Program-made: the position numbers and the translations under genes
In this document: one piece after another, positions 1-8,852 of the stretch
Layout of the letters: every line of letters begins with the position of its first letter
Numbering within the stretch: position 1 is the stretch's first letter
Source: Gammaproteobacteria bacterium
GTDB taxonomy: Bacteria; Pseudomonadota; Gammaproteobacteria; Ga0077536
Assembly (NCBI GenBank): GCA_020845935.1
Contig: JADLEV010000001.1
Span: forward strand, 1-51,194
DNA length: 51,194 bases
Direction: 5' to 3'
Notes under the pieces: generated by a model
The model's input: the letters and a program-made list of their open reading frames with translations, nothing else
Database searches by the model: none
Told to the model about the DNA's origin: nothing

Positions 1-1
1 C

Positions 2-136
2 GGCACGGGCGGTACGGTGCTCCGGCTGAGCGGCCACGGCCTGAGCACGGCATTGGCGATTGCCGCCTGGCTCATCCTGCTCCGGCAACGACGGGATCCG
101 CGAACCGAGAAGTTGGTACCGAAAGCATTTTCCTAG
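2..136 (+). CDS. C-terminal end of an unidentified membrane protein (partial)
   Basis: An open frame runs in from the left edge and ends at a TAG at 134-136. The last 44 residues contain a hydrophobic stretch (STALAIAAWLILL) followed by a basic tail (RQRRDPR), which fits a final membrane helix with a cytoplasmic tail. The rest of the gene is outside the window, so no function can be given. The frame is short and could be a chance reading frame in GC-rich DNA; the TM-plus-basic pattern is the only support. Confidence 0.35.
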   Translation, partial: GTGGTVLRLSGHGLSTALAIAAWLILLRQRRDPRTEKLVPKAFS

Positions 137-201
137 TCGGTAGCGACGGCCGCGCATCGCTTTCTTGTTCGAGGGGTTGCCGCCGTTTACCCTGCGAACC
201 G

Positions 202-1140
202 ATGTCCACGTCTACGCCCCCCTACCGCGGCCGCTTCGCCCCATCGCCGACCGGACCGCTGCACCTTGGCTCGCTGCTCGCGGCGTTGGCGAGCTGGCTC
301 GACGCGCGGGCGGGAGGCGGTCAGTGGCTGGTACGGATCGAGGATCTGGATCCGCCGCGGGTCGTGCCCGGGGCGAGCGACGCCATGCTGCGCACGCTGG
401 AAGCGGCCGGCCTCTGCTGGGACGAGTCGGTGTGGTATCAGAGCGCGCGAACCGAAGCCTATGACGAGGCGCTGCATCAGCTTGCCGGCACGGGAACCCT
501 TTATTCCTGCCGCTGCTCGCGACGCGAGATCGCCGACTCGGCGCTGACCGGTATTGAAGGCCCGGTCTATCCCGGCACGTGCCGCGCGCGGCCTGCCGAT
601 CTCGCTGCCGCGTTCGCGCTGCGTGTGGGCACCAGCGCGACGCCGATTGCCTTCACCGATCGGCTGTGCGGCGTGATCGCACATTGCCTCGAACGCGACA
701 CCGGCGACTTCGTCGTGCGCCGCGCCGATGGCATCGCCGCCTATCAGCTCGCGGTCGTCGTCGACGATGCCGCGCAGGGGATCACCGACATCGTGCGCGG
801 CGCCGATCTGCTGGCTTCGACCACACGCCAGATCCATCTGCAACGACTGCTCGATGTGCCGACACCGCGCTATGCGCATCTGCCGGTCCTGGTCGATGCC
901 GCCGGCGACAAGCTGTCCAAGCAGACCGGTGCACGCGGCATCGGCCCGGCCGAGGTCGGCCCGGCGCTGCGTCAGGTGCTGGCACTGCTCGGGTTGCCCG
1001 CGCCACCCGAGGATCTGCCACCGCGCGAGATCCCCGCATGGGCGGTGCGACACTGGCGAATCGATCGGATCCCGCGTGGCTTGTTGCGCGCCGAGGAATC
1101 TCGGCCGGTCCCTACCCCTAGCGACCAGAGGATGCCCTGA
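202..1140 (+). CDS. gluQ: Glutamyl-Q tRNA(Asp) synthetase
   Basis: GluQ activates glutamate and attaches it to the queuosine base of tRNA(Asp) in the cytoplasm; it is a paralogue of the GluRS catalytic domain without the anticodon-binding domain. The 312-residue length fits (family about 290-310). Visible motifs are the class I HIGH-type sequence in FAPSPTGPLHLGSL (residues 12-25), the KLSK loop (237-240) and a zinc-site pattern Cys103, Cys105, Tyr123, Cys127 typical of GluQ. The stop overlaps the start of rlmM by one base (TGATG), so the two are probably translationally coupled. No strong Shine-Dalgarno precedes the ATG at 202, but this start places the catalytic motif at the usual distance from the N-terminus. 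Confidence 0.95.
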   Translation: MSTSTPPYRGRFAPSPTGPLHLGSLLAALASWLDARAGGGQWLVRIEDLDPPRVVPGASDAMLRTLEAAGLCWDESVWYQSARTEAYDEALHQLAGTGTLYSCRCSRREIADSALTGIEGPVYPGTCRARPADLAAAFALRVGTSATPIAFTDRLCGVIAHCLERDTGDFVVRRADGIAAYQLAVVVDDAAQGITDIVRGADLLASTTRQIHLQRLLDVPTPRYAHLPVLVDAAGDKLSKQTGARGIGPAEVGPALRQVLALLGLPAPPEDLPPREIPAWAVRHWRIDRIPRGLLRAEESRPVPTPSDQRMP

Positions 1141-2207
1141 TGTCCCCCGTCACGTCGCCACGCACCGTGCTCGCTTACTGCCGGGCCGGCTACGAGAACG
1201 AACTGCTCGCCGAGCTGACTGCGCCCGCCGTGACCGGCGATGAGCCGTTGATCACCGGCGCCGGTGCGGGCTTCGCGCTGGCAGTCGCGCCCGATGCGGC
1301 GGTGGCCAATCGCCTTTATCGCGCCTTGACCGGCGACTGGCCGGTGTTCGCGAGGCAACTGCTGCTGGTCACCGAGCCGTTGCGCGATCTGCCGGCACGC
1401 GCTCGACTGTCGCCGATCCTCGCCACGGCGATCGATCTCGCTCCAGGTTATCAGGGCGTCTGGTTGGAGCATGCCGACACCGAGGACGGCAAGGCGCTGG
1501 CGCCGCTGTGCCGACGCCTGACCCCGTTGCTCGAACGCGCGCTGACCGAAGCGAATCATCTGCATCCCGAGCGCGTCGCGCTGCCGCGGCTGCATGTTTT
1601 TTTCCCGGACACCGCGACCGCGTATCTCGCCGCGGCCGAGCCGAAGCGAACCGCGCCCTGGCCGCTCGGCATCCCGCGGCTGCACGCACCGCGCGCGGCA
1701 CCGAGCCGCTCGGTGTTGAAGCTCGAAGAGGCGATCGTCACGTTCCTGACGTCCGATGAACGCATCCGATTGCTGCGACCGGGATTGCGCGCAGTCGATC
1801 TCGGCGCGGCGCCGGGGGGGTGGAGCTGGCTGTTGGCGCAGAACGGCTTGCGGGTGACGGCGGTCGATCACGGCCGACTCGCACCCATCGTCACCGCCGA
1901 TGGACTGGTCGAGCACGTCCGCGCCGATGCCTATACCTACAAACCGCCGCGACCGATCGATTGGCTGGTCTGCGATATCGTCGACAAGCCGCGCCGCAGC
2001 GCCGCCTGCATCGCGCGCTGGATCCGCAACGGCTGGTGCCGCCACGCGATCTTCAATCTGAAGCTGCCCGGGAAGGATCGCGGCACGCTGCTCGCGCGCT
2101 GTCGGGAGGAGATCGAAGCCGCGCTGCCGCCGCGCGCAACGCTGCATTTTCGCCAGCTCTATCACGATCGCGACGAAGTGACAGGTTGTTTCCGCGGGCG
2201 GGATTGA
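1140..2207 (+). CDS. rlmM: 23S rRNA 2'-O-ribose C2498 methyltransferase
   Basis: RlmM methylates the 2'-hydroxyl of C2498 in 23S rRNA, using S-adenosylmethionine. The protein has 355 residues (E. coli RlmM about 366). An N-terminal THUMP-like RNA-binding part precedes the Rossmann methyltransferase; the SAM-binding motif DLGAAPGGW is at 220-228. Lys194 (in SVLKLEEA), Asp279 (in CDIVDKP) and the later NLKLPGK lysine match the catalytic Lys-Asp-Lys pattern of RrmJ-type 2'-O-methyltransferases. It begins inside the stop codon of gluQ (TGATG). Confidence 0.93.
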   Translation: MSPVTSPRTVLAYCRAGYENELLAELTAPAVTGDEPLITGAGAGFALAVAPDAAVANRLYRALTGDWPVFARQLLLVTEPLRDLPARARLSPILATAIDLAPGYQGVWLEHADTEDGKALAPLCRRLTPLLERALTEANHLHPERVALPRLHVFFPDTATAYLAAAEPKRTAPWPLGIPRLHAPRAAPSRSVLKLEEAIVTFLTSDERIRLLRPGLRAVDLGAAPGGWSWLLAQNGLRVTAVDHGRLAPIVTADGLVEHVRADAYTYKPPRPIDWLVCDIVDKPRRSAACIARWIRNGWCRHAIFNLKLPGKDRGTLLARCREEIEAALPPRATLHFRQLYHDRDEVTGCFRGRD

Positions 2208-2511
2208 ATGGTCGGCGAAACGGCTGCCCGAAGATTCCCGGCCCGACGCCGGACGCCGCACCCACCGGCGTAACCTGGCGCCAGCTGGCGATGCTGCAGC
2301 AGAGGCCTGGCGCGCCTCATCTTCTATAATTCGGTATACGTCGCGCGGCCGGATTCGATCGGCGCGCCAGCGAACGAGCGCTCACGCACCGTGTTGCGAA
2401 AACGCCGCCCGCGTCGGTTCCGGTTCCCGATCAGAGCGAAGGCGAACCAGGTCGGGCGCTGCCGGCGTGACGCTCCGAGGTTGATTCGAAGCCGCGTGCT
2501 TGGGTAGAGAA
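2208..2511. other. Intergenic region, 304 bp, no gene seen
   Basis: No convincing coding frame was found between rlmM and the TPR lipoprotein gene. A perfect TATAAT occurs at 2325-2330 on the plus strand, but the bases about 17 upstream (around 2302-2307) do not resemble a sigma-70 -35 box. It is at best a candidate -10 element for the downstream gene, implying a leader of roughly 175 nt. Confidence 0.3.
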
Positions 2512-3708
2512 ATGGGTCGGTTCGTACCAGGTTTCACTTCTTCCTGGCAACTGCTGATAATCGTTGCGGCGTTGCTCGGTTCCGGTTGCGCCACGTTGCC
2601 GCGAGTCGCACTTCCAGACGGTCAACCCCTCGCTCTGACCGTGGCGAATACCGGCACCTTTGGCCCGAGGCCGGAACTCCCGACACCCGCGGCTCTTCAC
2701 CGTCTGACCCCGGAACAGCGGCAGGCCTTCCTCGATTACCTGGCCGATCCGGCCTTGGCCGGTATCGCGGTGCACCACCGCCTGTTTCAGTATCTGGAAA
2801 GAATGACCCGCGATTTCGCCTACGAGGGAACCACTTTCGACGCCAGCCAGACGCTGGCCGGAAACAGCGGCAATTGCATGGCGCTGGCAATCCTGACGAC
2901 CGCCCTGGCGGAAATCGCCGGGCTGGAAATTGGACACCAGTTGATGGACCGCTCCCCGGTGTTCGAACTCGCCGGCACGACCGTGAAAAAGGGTTTCCAT
3001 ATCCGCACGAAGCTCTATGACCCGGAATTCGTCGAGGCGTCTGGCGTGTTTCTGATGACCAGACCAGGCATCAAAATCGATTATTTCCCCACGACCGGTC
3101 AGCGCTTCGTCAGCAATCTGGAAGAAAACGAATACCTGGCCATGATCTACCAGAACCTCGCCGTCGAGGCATTGGACAGCAACGACCTGACCGGCGCTTA
3201 TTGGCATGCGATGGAAGCCTTGCAGCATGTCCCCGACTACGCCCCGGCCATCAACACCATTGCCGTGGCAAACCGCCGGGCCGGCGACCTGGCGACCGCT
3301 GAATTCGTCTATCGCTATGGCATCGATCACGCCGACGACAAATTGAGCCTGCTGAAGAATTTCCGTGTGTTGCTGGAGCGCAGCGGCCGTGACGCGGAAG
3401 CGCGGACAATCCAGCATCGCCTCGACACCATGACCGATCCCAGTCCATTTCACTGGTTCGAACTGGCCCGCGCCGCGGTCGCGGAACGCGATCACCGGGC
3501 GGCCATCCGCTATTACGGCAAGGCGCTGGAGCTCGCTCCCTACCTACATGAAGCCTATCTGGGAATCGCACAGGCGAACTACGACCTGGGCCGGTACGAC
3601 AGCGCGCGGGCCGCCCTTGAAGCCGCCTTCCGGGAAGCGGACAAGAGCAGTGTCAAAGCCTTCTACCAGGCCAAACTGGCATCACTGGCGCAGGAGATTG
3701 CCCACTAG
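2512..3708 (+). CDS. Lipoprotein with transglutaminase-like core and TPR repeats
   Basis: A 398-residue secreted protein. An N-terminal hydrophobic segment ends in LGSGC (Cys26), a lipobox-like site, suggesting a membrane-anchored lipoprotein. Residues about 95-180 carry a transglutaminase/protease-like pattern: GNSGNCMALA with Cys122, then His163 in GFHIRTKLYDPEF and Asp170, a plausible Cys-His-Asp triad. The C-terminal half (about 215-395) has TPR-type helices, for example AAIRYYGKALELAPYLHEAY. I infer a periplasmic peptidase or scaffold; the substrate is unknown. ATG at 2512 is preferred over the in-frame TTG at 2500 because GGGTAGAGA lies just before it. The gene stands alone and is followed by a long hairpin. 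Confidence 0.8.
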   Translation: MGRFVPGFTSSWQLLIIVAALLGSGCATLPRVALPDGQPLALTVANTGTFGPRPELPTPAALHRLTPEQRQAFLDYLADPALAGIAVHHRLFQYLERMTRDFAYEGTTFDASQTLAGNSGNCMALAILTTALAEIAGLEIGHQLMDRSPVFELAGTTVKKGFHIRTKLYDPEFVEASGVFLMTRPGIKIDYFPTTGQRFVSNLEENEYLAMIYQNLAVEALDSNDLTGAYWHAMEALQHVPDYAPAINTIAVANRRAGDLATAEFVYRYGIDHADDKLSLLKNFRVLLERSGRDAEARTIQHRLDTMTDPSPFHWFELARAAVAERDHRAAIRYYGKALELAPYLHEAYLGIAQANYDLGRYDSARAALEAAFREADKSSVKAFYQAKLASLAQEIAH

Positions 3709-3716
3709 CCAGCGCC

Positions 3717-3766
3717 GGCTTGCGGCAGGTTCGGGTGAGCGGCCTCGCCCGGACCTGCCGCAAGCC
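3717..3766. terminator. Long hairpin between convergent genes
   Basis: A 23-bp inverted repeat (3717-3739 with 3744-3766), interrupted only by two G-U-type positions, with a 4-nt loop. It lies between the stop of the TPR lipoprotein gene and the stop of the TonB receptor gene, so it probably ends transcription in both directions. There is no clear T-run on either side, so Rho-independent termination is not certain. Confidence 0.65.
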
Positions 3767-3771
3767 ATACG

Positions 3772-6700
3772 CTAGAACTCGAACTCGATGCCGGCGGTGA
3801 AGCGCCGACCGAGCGTGTCGTGCAGACCCGGCGGAAACGGGCTGGCGCCCATGTAGTCGCTCCAGTTCGCGACGACCGGGGGATCGCGATCGAACAGGTT
3901 GGTCACATGCAGGAAGACCTTCGGCCGGCCGCGGCTCGCGCCGAACTCCCAGGCCAGTTGCAGGTTGGTATAGAGCACGGCGGCCACGGTGTTGTCGTCG
4001 AGCTGATTGGCGATGGCAACCGGATCGCTGAACTGCACGCGGGCATCGATGAAGCGGCCGCTCAGTGCCGCGGTGAACGGGCCGCCGCGATAACCCAGGA
4101 TCGCGGTCGCGGTCCAGCGCGGCAGATGCGTCGTGCCGGCGTCGTCGCGCTTGGCGACGCCACGCATCTGGAATGAGTTTTCCGCGAGATGGCTGGCAAA
4201 CAGACGCACGTCGAGCTGCTCGCCGGCCGCGCCGAACAGGTGCATCGGCCGCTGGTAGGCGACCTCGAGGTCGACACCCCGGACACGTGCCCAGGCCACG
4301 TTCAGAAACACGTTGCGGACGATCTGGATCAGGTGGGTCGTCGGATCGCGCGTGATGCGGGCACAGAGCTCGGTCGCGCCGGCATGACAGTCATCGACGA
4401 TCCGCTGCACACCGAGCTGCGAGATGTAGTCCTTGATGTTCACCTGATACCAGTCCGCCACAAATGAGAAGCCCGGCAGCGCGGTCGGCCGCAGCGTCAC
4501 GCCAGCCGTCCAGGTATCGGCGAGTTCCGGATCGACTTCCGGATTGCCGCCCGAGATCTGTTGGATTGGGTACGACGTGCCGGACAGCGGGTCGCGCGCG
4601 GAGCCGCCGGCCCCGGCCCAGTCGAACCGTTCCGCCAGGGTTGCCGCGCGCGTATCGCGCGACCGCGTGAGCCGCAACCGCAAGGCCGGGCTCAAGGTCC
4701 AGTCGAACCCGGCCTTCCAGGCGACGACCCCACCGCTGCCGGAATAGTCGGCGTAGCGCGCCGCCGCGTTCAGTCCCAGCGTGCGCAGCCACGGCCGCTC
4801 GCGCCAGATCGGGATCAGCGTTTCCGCGAACAGCTCGCGCACCGTGAAGCCACCGCGCAGCGTGTCGTCGTTGACGCCGGAGAATTGCAGGATGAGATCG
4901 CCGACAAAGGCGTTCGGCAGGCCGCGGTACCCCTGACTCGCGGCATCGGGCACCGACAGCGCCACCAGTTCGGCGGGACCCGGCACCTGCCGGAACGTGT
5001 CCTCGCGATACGACAGGCCACCGACGATCGTGATCGGACCCGCGCCCCAACCCTGGAACAGATCCTGCTCCACGGTCAGCTCGGCGAAGTGCTGCTCCAG
5101 CGTCGAGTCCTTCCACATGTCGCCGTCGAGAATGTAGTCGATGGCCTCGGCCGCTGGCGCGCCGGGCCCGAACAGATTGGCCGGCACGCAACCATCGTCC
5201 GGGAAGGTCAGCGTCGAGCGGCAGACGATGGCGCCGGTCGCGGTGTCGCGCACGGCGTCGGTCGCGCGATACAGCCGATCGAGCCGCGCGAAATCCACCG
5301 CCTTGAACAGGCTCTTGCTGCGACCGTACTGGTAGTAACCGCTGACGATGGCCTCCCGCGCGCGACCGCGGAAGCCGATCGTCGCGGCGTAGAGGTCGTT
5401 GTCCTGGATCGCGCGCGCCCGCGCCAGATCGCGGCTGGACGAGTAGCGGCTGAAGCCGAACGACGGCAGCCCTTCTGCGACCATCACCGTGCGGATCGAT
5501 TCCGGCAGGAAGGCGTTGTCCAGATAGATCCGCGCCTGCCACGGGGCGGTTTCCTGGTGCGCGCCGAGTGCGGTGAAGTTGACCCGATTGCTGCCGAACA
5601 ACAGCTGGGCATAGCCGGTCACGGCGTCGTTGAAGTCGTAGTCGAGATACAGGAATGCGCTGCCGCGACGCGTATCGGGAAACAGGGACCCCTGCCCGGT
5701 CTGATCGGCTTCCTTGTTGCCGATGTCGCCGAGGAATCCGGTGCCGCCCACCTGGCGCGTCGCGCCGACGATCGAGCCGTCCACGAACTTTTTCGGCACA
5801 CCACCTTCGTCGAAGTGGATCATGTCGAGCGCCGAACCCGGCTGCCGGATCAGACCGCCCGCGGTGTAGAGCCGTGAACGCACGTCACTCGCGACGAGCA
5901 GGGGCTGACCGTTGCCATGGACATCGACCGTGCCCCAGCCCTGATACCAAGCGCGGCGCCGATAGCTTTCGACGCGCGCGGCATCGTGGAAGTCGAACGC
6001 CGCGAGCAGGTGCCCGCGCGCGCCAAGCGGACTGCCCAGCGCCAGCGCCAACTCGACATTGGCATTGTCGCCACGGCTGGTGAGAGCACCCTGGACATGG
6101 CCCCGGATACCGGTGAAATCGGTATCCAGCAGAAAGTTCACGACCCCGCTGACGGCGTCCGAACCATAGGCCGCCGACGCGCCGCCCGTGACCACTTCAG
6201 CGCCGCGCAGCATCGATTCCGGCAACAGCGCGACATCGGCAATGCCCAGCCGATTCGACGGCGGCACGCGCCGGCCATCGATCAACACCAGGGTCCGGTT
6301 CGAACCGATGCCGCGCAGGTTGAGAAATGACGAACCCGCGGCGCCGGCGAAGCTGAAAATGTTGTTCGGTCCGGAGTTGTTGAGGAACTGCGGCATCAGG
6401 TTCAACGCTTCGTACAGGCTGCCCGGCGCGAGCGCACCGAGTTCGGGCAGGTCGATCGCGGTGACCGGCGTCGCCAGTTGTTGCTCATCGTCGATACGCC
6501 GCAGCCGCGTTCCGGTGATCGTGATCTCCTCGATGGCGGTGGCGCCGTCGCGCGCCGGCGGCGGCGTTGCACTACCGCCTTGCACCAATGCCGCCAGCGC
6601 GTCACCGAGGCGCCGCAACGGTCCGCGCGCGGGTTTCGGCGGCGGCGCAACGCTCGCCGCCGCAGGCTCCAGCACCAGCATGCCATCGGCCGAGATCGCG

Positions 6701-7098
6701 GCCTGCAATCCGGTACCGGCAAACATCAAGCGCAGCGCTGCCGCCGGCGTATGGCGGCCGCGCACGGCATTGGTCGTGACTTGACTCGTGCGCTCGAATG
6801 GAAACAGCGCCGACAGTCCGGTCTCGCGGACGAACGCGTTCAGGGCGAGGTCGGCGCGCTGCGCCGGGATATCGAAATCGTGCGGTGCCATTGGTTCCGC
6901 CGCGGCAACCGCGAACCCCAGCAACAGCAGGCCGAACAGTCCGGCACACGCCTGGAAGCGGTAGCGTACTCGGCCCGGAACGGGGCTGGCCTGAACGGAA
7001 GAATGCAGCAAATGATTGAATTCCGGCTGACTGAACTCTGCCCCGGTTGGTCCATCCGGGCGGTACCACCGCCGCGCCCGGCGCGACCGTTGGTCCAC
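3772..7098 (-). CDS. TonB-dependent receptor with N-terminal STN signalling domain
   Basis: Outer-membrane receptor that imports a ligand with energy from TonB/ExbBD and signals its presence inward. After a signal peptide (hydrophobic core FGLLLLGFAVAAA near 53-66) comes a secretin/TonB short N-terminal (STN) domain (about 73-145), then the plug, with TonB-box-like IEEITITGTR near 190 and the signature ASAAYGSDAVSGVVNF. A beta-barrel follows, ending in an aromatic residue (GIEFEF). The first start, a GTG at 7098, leaves about 50 residues before the hydrophobic core. An in-frame TTG at 7011 would give a normal signal peptide and may be the true start. It is divergent from ECF sigma and FecR-type genes, the usual partners of STN receptors. 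The ligand cannot be deduced; iron chelates are the commonest but not the only possibility. Confidence 0.93.
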   Translation of the reverse strand: MDQRSRRARRWYRPDGPTGAEFSQPEFNHLLHSSVQASPVPGRVRYRFQACAGLFGLLLLGFAVAAAEPMAPHDFDIPAQRADLALNAFVRETGLSALFPFERTSQVTTNAVRGRHTPAAALRLMFAGTGLQAAISADGMLVLEPAAASVAPPPKPARGPLRRLGDALAALVQGGSATPPPARDGATAIEEITITGTRLRRIDDEQQLATPVTAIDLPELGALAPGSLYEALNLMPQFLNNSGPNNIFSFAGAAGSSFLNLRGIGSNRTLVLIDGRRVPPSNRLGIADVALLPESMLRGAEVVTGGASAAYGSDAVSGVVNFLLDTDFTGIRGHVQGALTSRGDNANVELALALGSPLGARGHLLAAFDFHDAARVESYRRRAWYQGWGTVDVHGNGQPLLVASDVRSRLYTAGGLIRQPGSALDMIHFDEGGVPKKFVDGSIVGATRQVGGTGFLGDIGNKEADQTGQGSLFPDTRRGSAFLYLDYDFNDAVTGYAQLLFGSNRVNFTALGAHQETAPWQARIYLDNAFLPESIRTVMVAEGLPSFGFSRYSSSRDLARARAIQDNDLYAATIGFRGRAREAIVSGYYQYGRSKSLFKAVDFARLDRLYRATDAVRDTATGAIVCRSTLTFPDDGCVPANLFGPGAPAAEAIDYILDGDMWKDSTLEQHFAELTVEQDLFQGWGAGPITIVGGLSYREDTFRQVPGPAELVALSVPDAASQGYRGLPNAFVGDLILQFSGVNDDTLRGGFTVRELFAETLIPIWRERPWLRTLGLNAAARYADYSGSGGVVAWKAGFDWTLSPALRLRLTRSRDTRAATLAERFDWAGAGGSARDPLSGTSYPIQQISGGNPEVDPELADTWTAGVTLRPTALPGFSFVADWYQVNIKDYISQLGVQRIVDDCHAGATELCARITRDPTTHLIQIVRNVFLNVAWARVRGVDLEVAYQRPMHLFGAAGEQLDVRLFASHLAENSFQMRGVAKRDDAGTTHLPRWTATAILGYRGGPFTAALSGRFIDARVQFSDPVAIANQLDDNTVAAVLYTNLQLAWEFGASRGRPKVFLHVTNLFDRDPPVVANWSDYMGASPFPPGLHDTLGRRFTAGIEFEF

Positions 7099-7181
7099 GC
7101 TGATTTTGTTGATGCTGTTCGGACGGTCACGATACCATCGCGCGTACTCTCACGAAAACAAGCGACCCACGAGGAGGGATG

Positions 7182-7757
7182 ATGGCCGAGATGGCCACTG
7201 ATCCGCCACCTGACCGCGACGCCCTGACCCGGATGTTTCTTGCCTGCCGCTCGCGGTTGGCGACCGCGATCCGCCGCATCGTCAAGCCGCATGAGGTAGA
7301 CGACATTCTGCAGGAAACGTTCCTGCGCTCGTTCGAAGCCTCGGGCAAGACCGGGATCCGTCACCCGCGCGCGTTTCTGATGCGCACCGCGACCAACGTC
7401 GCGCTGAACCATATTCGGCTGGCCGACAACGCCCGTGTCGATTCGCTCGAGCCCGACGACGATCACCATCGCGCCCCGGATTCGACCGAGGATGCCGCCG
7501 AATCGGCCGAGCGCTTTCGCGCGTTCTGCCGTGCCGTTCGGCAGCTGCCAACCCAGTGCCGGCAGGTCTTCATCCAGAAGATGGTCTACGGCCTGGGGCA
7601 GCGGGAAATCGCCGAGCGGCTCGGGATCAGCGAGAGCACTGTGGAAAAGCACGTCGCCAAGGGTCTATTGCTTTGTCGCGACACGCTCGAGGCTGCCGGC
7701 TGGAGCACGACCGGCCGGCGCAAGCGCGCCCCGCGGCAAGGCAACGAGCAAAGGTAA
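7182..7757 (+). CDS. ECF RNA polymerase sigma factor, FecI-like
   Basis: A 191-residue extracytoplasmic-function sigma-70 factor. Region 2 contains VDDILQETFLRSF (core binding and -10 recognition). Region 4 contains GQREIAERLGISESTVEKHV, a helix-turn-helix with the ESTVEKH signature of FecI-type sigmas. Region 1.1 and region 3 are absent, as expected. A strong GAGGAGG lies at 7171-7177; ATG 7182 is 4 nt away and ATG 7179 only 1 nt away, so 7182 is chosen. It is followed by the FecR gene 4 nt downstream and divergent from the STN receptor. Inference: the receptor-FecR pair releases this sigma, which transcribes the receptor gene. Confidence 0.93.
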   Translation: MAEMATDPPPDRDALTRMFLACRSRLATAIRRIVKPHEVDDILQETFLRSFEASGKTGIRHPRAFLMRTATNVALNHIRLADNARVDSLEPDDDHHRAPDSTEDAAESAERFRAFCRAVRQLPTQCRQVFIQKMVYGLGQREIAERLGISESTVEKHVAKGLLLCRDTLEAAGWSTTGRRKRAPRQGNEQR

Positions 7758-7761
7758 GGAT

Positions 7762-8817
7762 GTGGCCGCAGCAAATCTGATTCGCTTTCCAAGCAGGCGG
7801 CGCGCACGCGAAGAGGCGGCGCTGTGGATCGCTCGCCTCGACCGCGGCCTGAAGGCGGATGAGCGTGCCGAACTCGGCCGCTGGGCCGCCGAGCCGGTGA
7901 ACCTGCGCGCGCTGCGGGAACTCGCCACGTTGTGGGACCGGATGACCTGCCTCGGCGAACTCGCCGGGCTGTTTCCGCTGCGTACCCCCGCGGTGAACCT
8001 GCGCCGACCGGAAGTGCGGATAGGCCTGGTTGCGACTGCGGCCTCGCTGCTGCTCTGCGTGGTCACGACCAGCCTGTGGTTCTGGCAGCAGCGGCAAAAT
8101 GAGAGTGCATCAGCCGTGGCCTCGGCGCCGGACTCCGTACCGGCATGGACTACCGAAGTCACGACCGGGATTGGCGATAGCCAGACCGTCACGCTGCCCG
8201 ACGGCTCCACGGTGACGGCCAACACCGATACCCGGATCGCAATCCGGATCGGTGCCGGCGCGCGTGATCTGACGTTGCTGCGCGGCGAAGCGTTTTTCAC
8301 CGTCGCGCCCGATGCCCAGCGGCCGTTCCGGGTTCAGGCCGGCGGTCGGGTGGTGCAGGCGATCGGTACCGCATTCAATGTCCGCCTCCGCGAGGCGGCC
8401 ACCGTCGAAGTCACCGTCACCGAAGGCAAGGTCCGCGTCACGGCGGTTTCGAATCCGGCGTCCGGGGCACCCGCTCGCGCCGGCGCTGAGACCCTGGTGA
8501 GCGCGAACCAGGCACTGCTGGCCGCGCCGGATCACACCGCGGTCCGCGAAATCGATGCGCTGGTGCGGGATCAGACTCTGGCCTGGCAGTACGGCATGCT
8601 GTTGTTTCAGGGCGAGCCGCTTGAACAGATGCTCGCCGAAGTCTCGCGCTATACCGGCACGCAATTCGTCATTCCCGACGTGGCGCTGCGGCAACTGCGC
8701 GTTGCCGGCTATTTCCGCGCCGGCGATGTAGCTGGCGTGTTGCAGGCACTCGAACGCAATTTCGCAATCAAGAACACCCTTGATGCCGAAGGGCGCGTTG
8801 TCCTCGCGACGCGATGA
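7762..8817 (+). CDS. FecR-type anti-sigma regulator
   Basis: An inner-membrane protein of about 351 residues that holds the ECF sigma and relays the signal from the STN receptor. The N-terminal cytoplasmic part (EEAALWIARLDRGLKADERAEL) is the sigma-binding FecR N domain (DUF4880-like). One membrane segment follows (VATAASLLLCVVTTSLWFW, near 95-113). The periplasmic FecR domain includes GDSQTVTLPDGSTVTANTDT and LLRGEAFFTV; the C-terminus resembles an STN/DUF4974 fold (FQGEPLEQMLAEVSRYTG). GTG at 7762 is selected because it directly follows the sigma stop (TAA 7755-7757) and has AAGG at 7751-7754; the open frame extends further upstream only as overlap with the sigma gene. Confidence 0.9.
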   Translation: MAAANLIRFPSRRRAREEAALWIARLDRGLKADERAELGRWAAEPVNLRALRELATLWDRMTCLGELAGLFPLRTPAVNLRRPEVRIGLVATAASLLLCVVTTSLWFWQQRQNESASAVASAPDSVPAWTTEVTTGIGDSQTVTLPDGSTVTANTDTRIAIRIGAGARDLTLLRGEAFFTVAPDAQRPFRVQAGGRVVQAIGTAFNVRLREAATVEVTVTEGKVRVTAVSNPASGAPARAGAETLVSANQALLAAPDHTAVREIDALVRDQTLAWQYGMLLFQGEPLEQMLAEVSRYTGTQFVIPDVALRQLRVAGYFRAGDVAGVLQALERNFAIKNTLDAEGRVVLATR

Positions 8818-8852
8818 CTGTTTCTCGTACTCCAACAAAAGGAAAGATTGCC

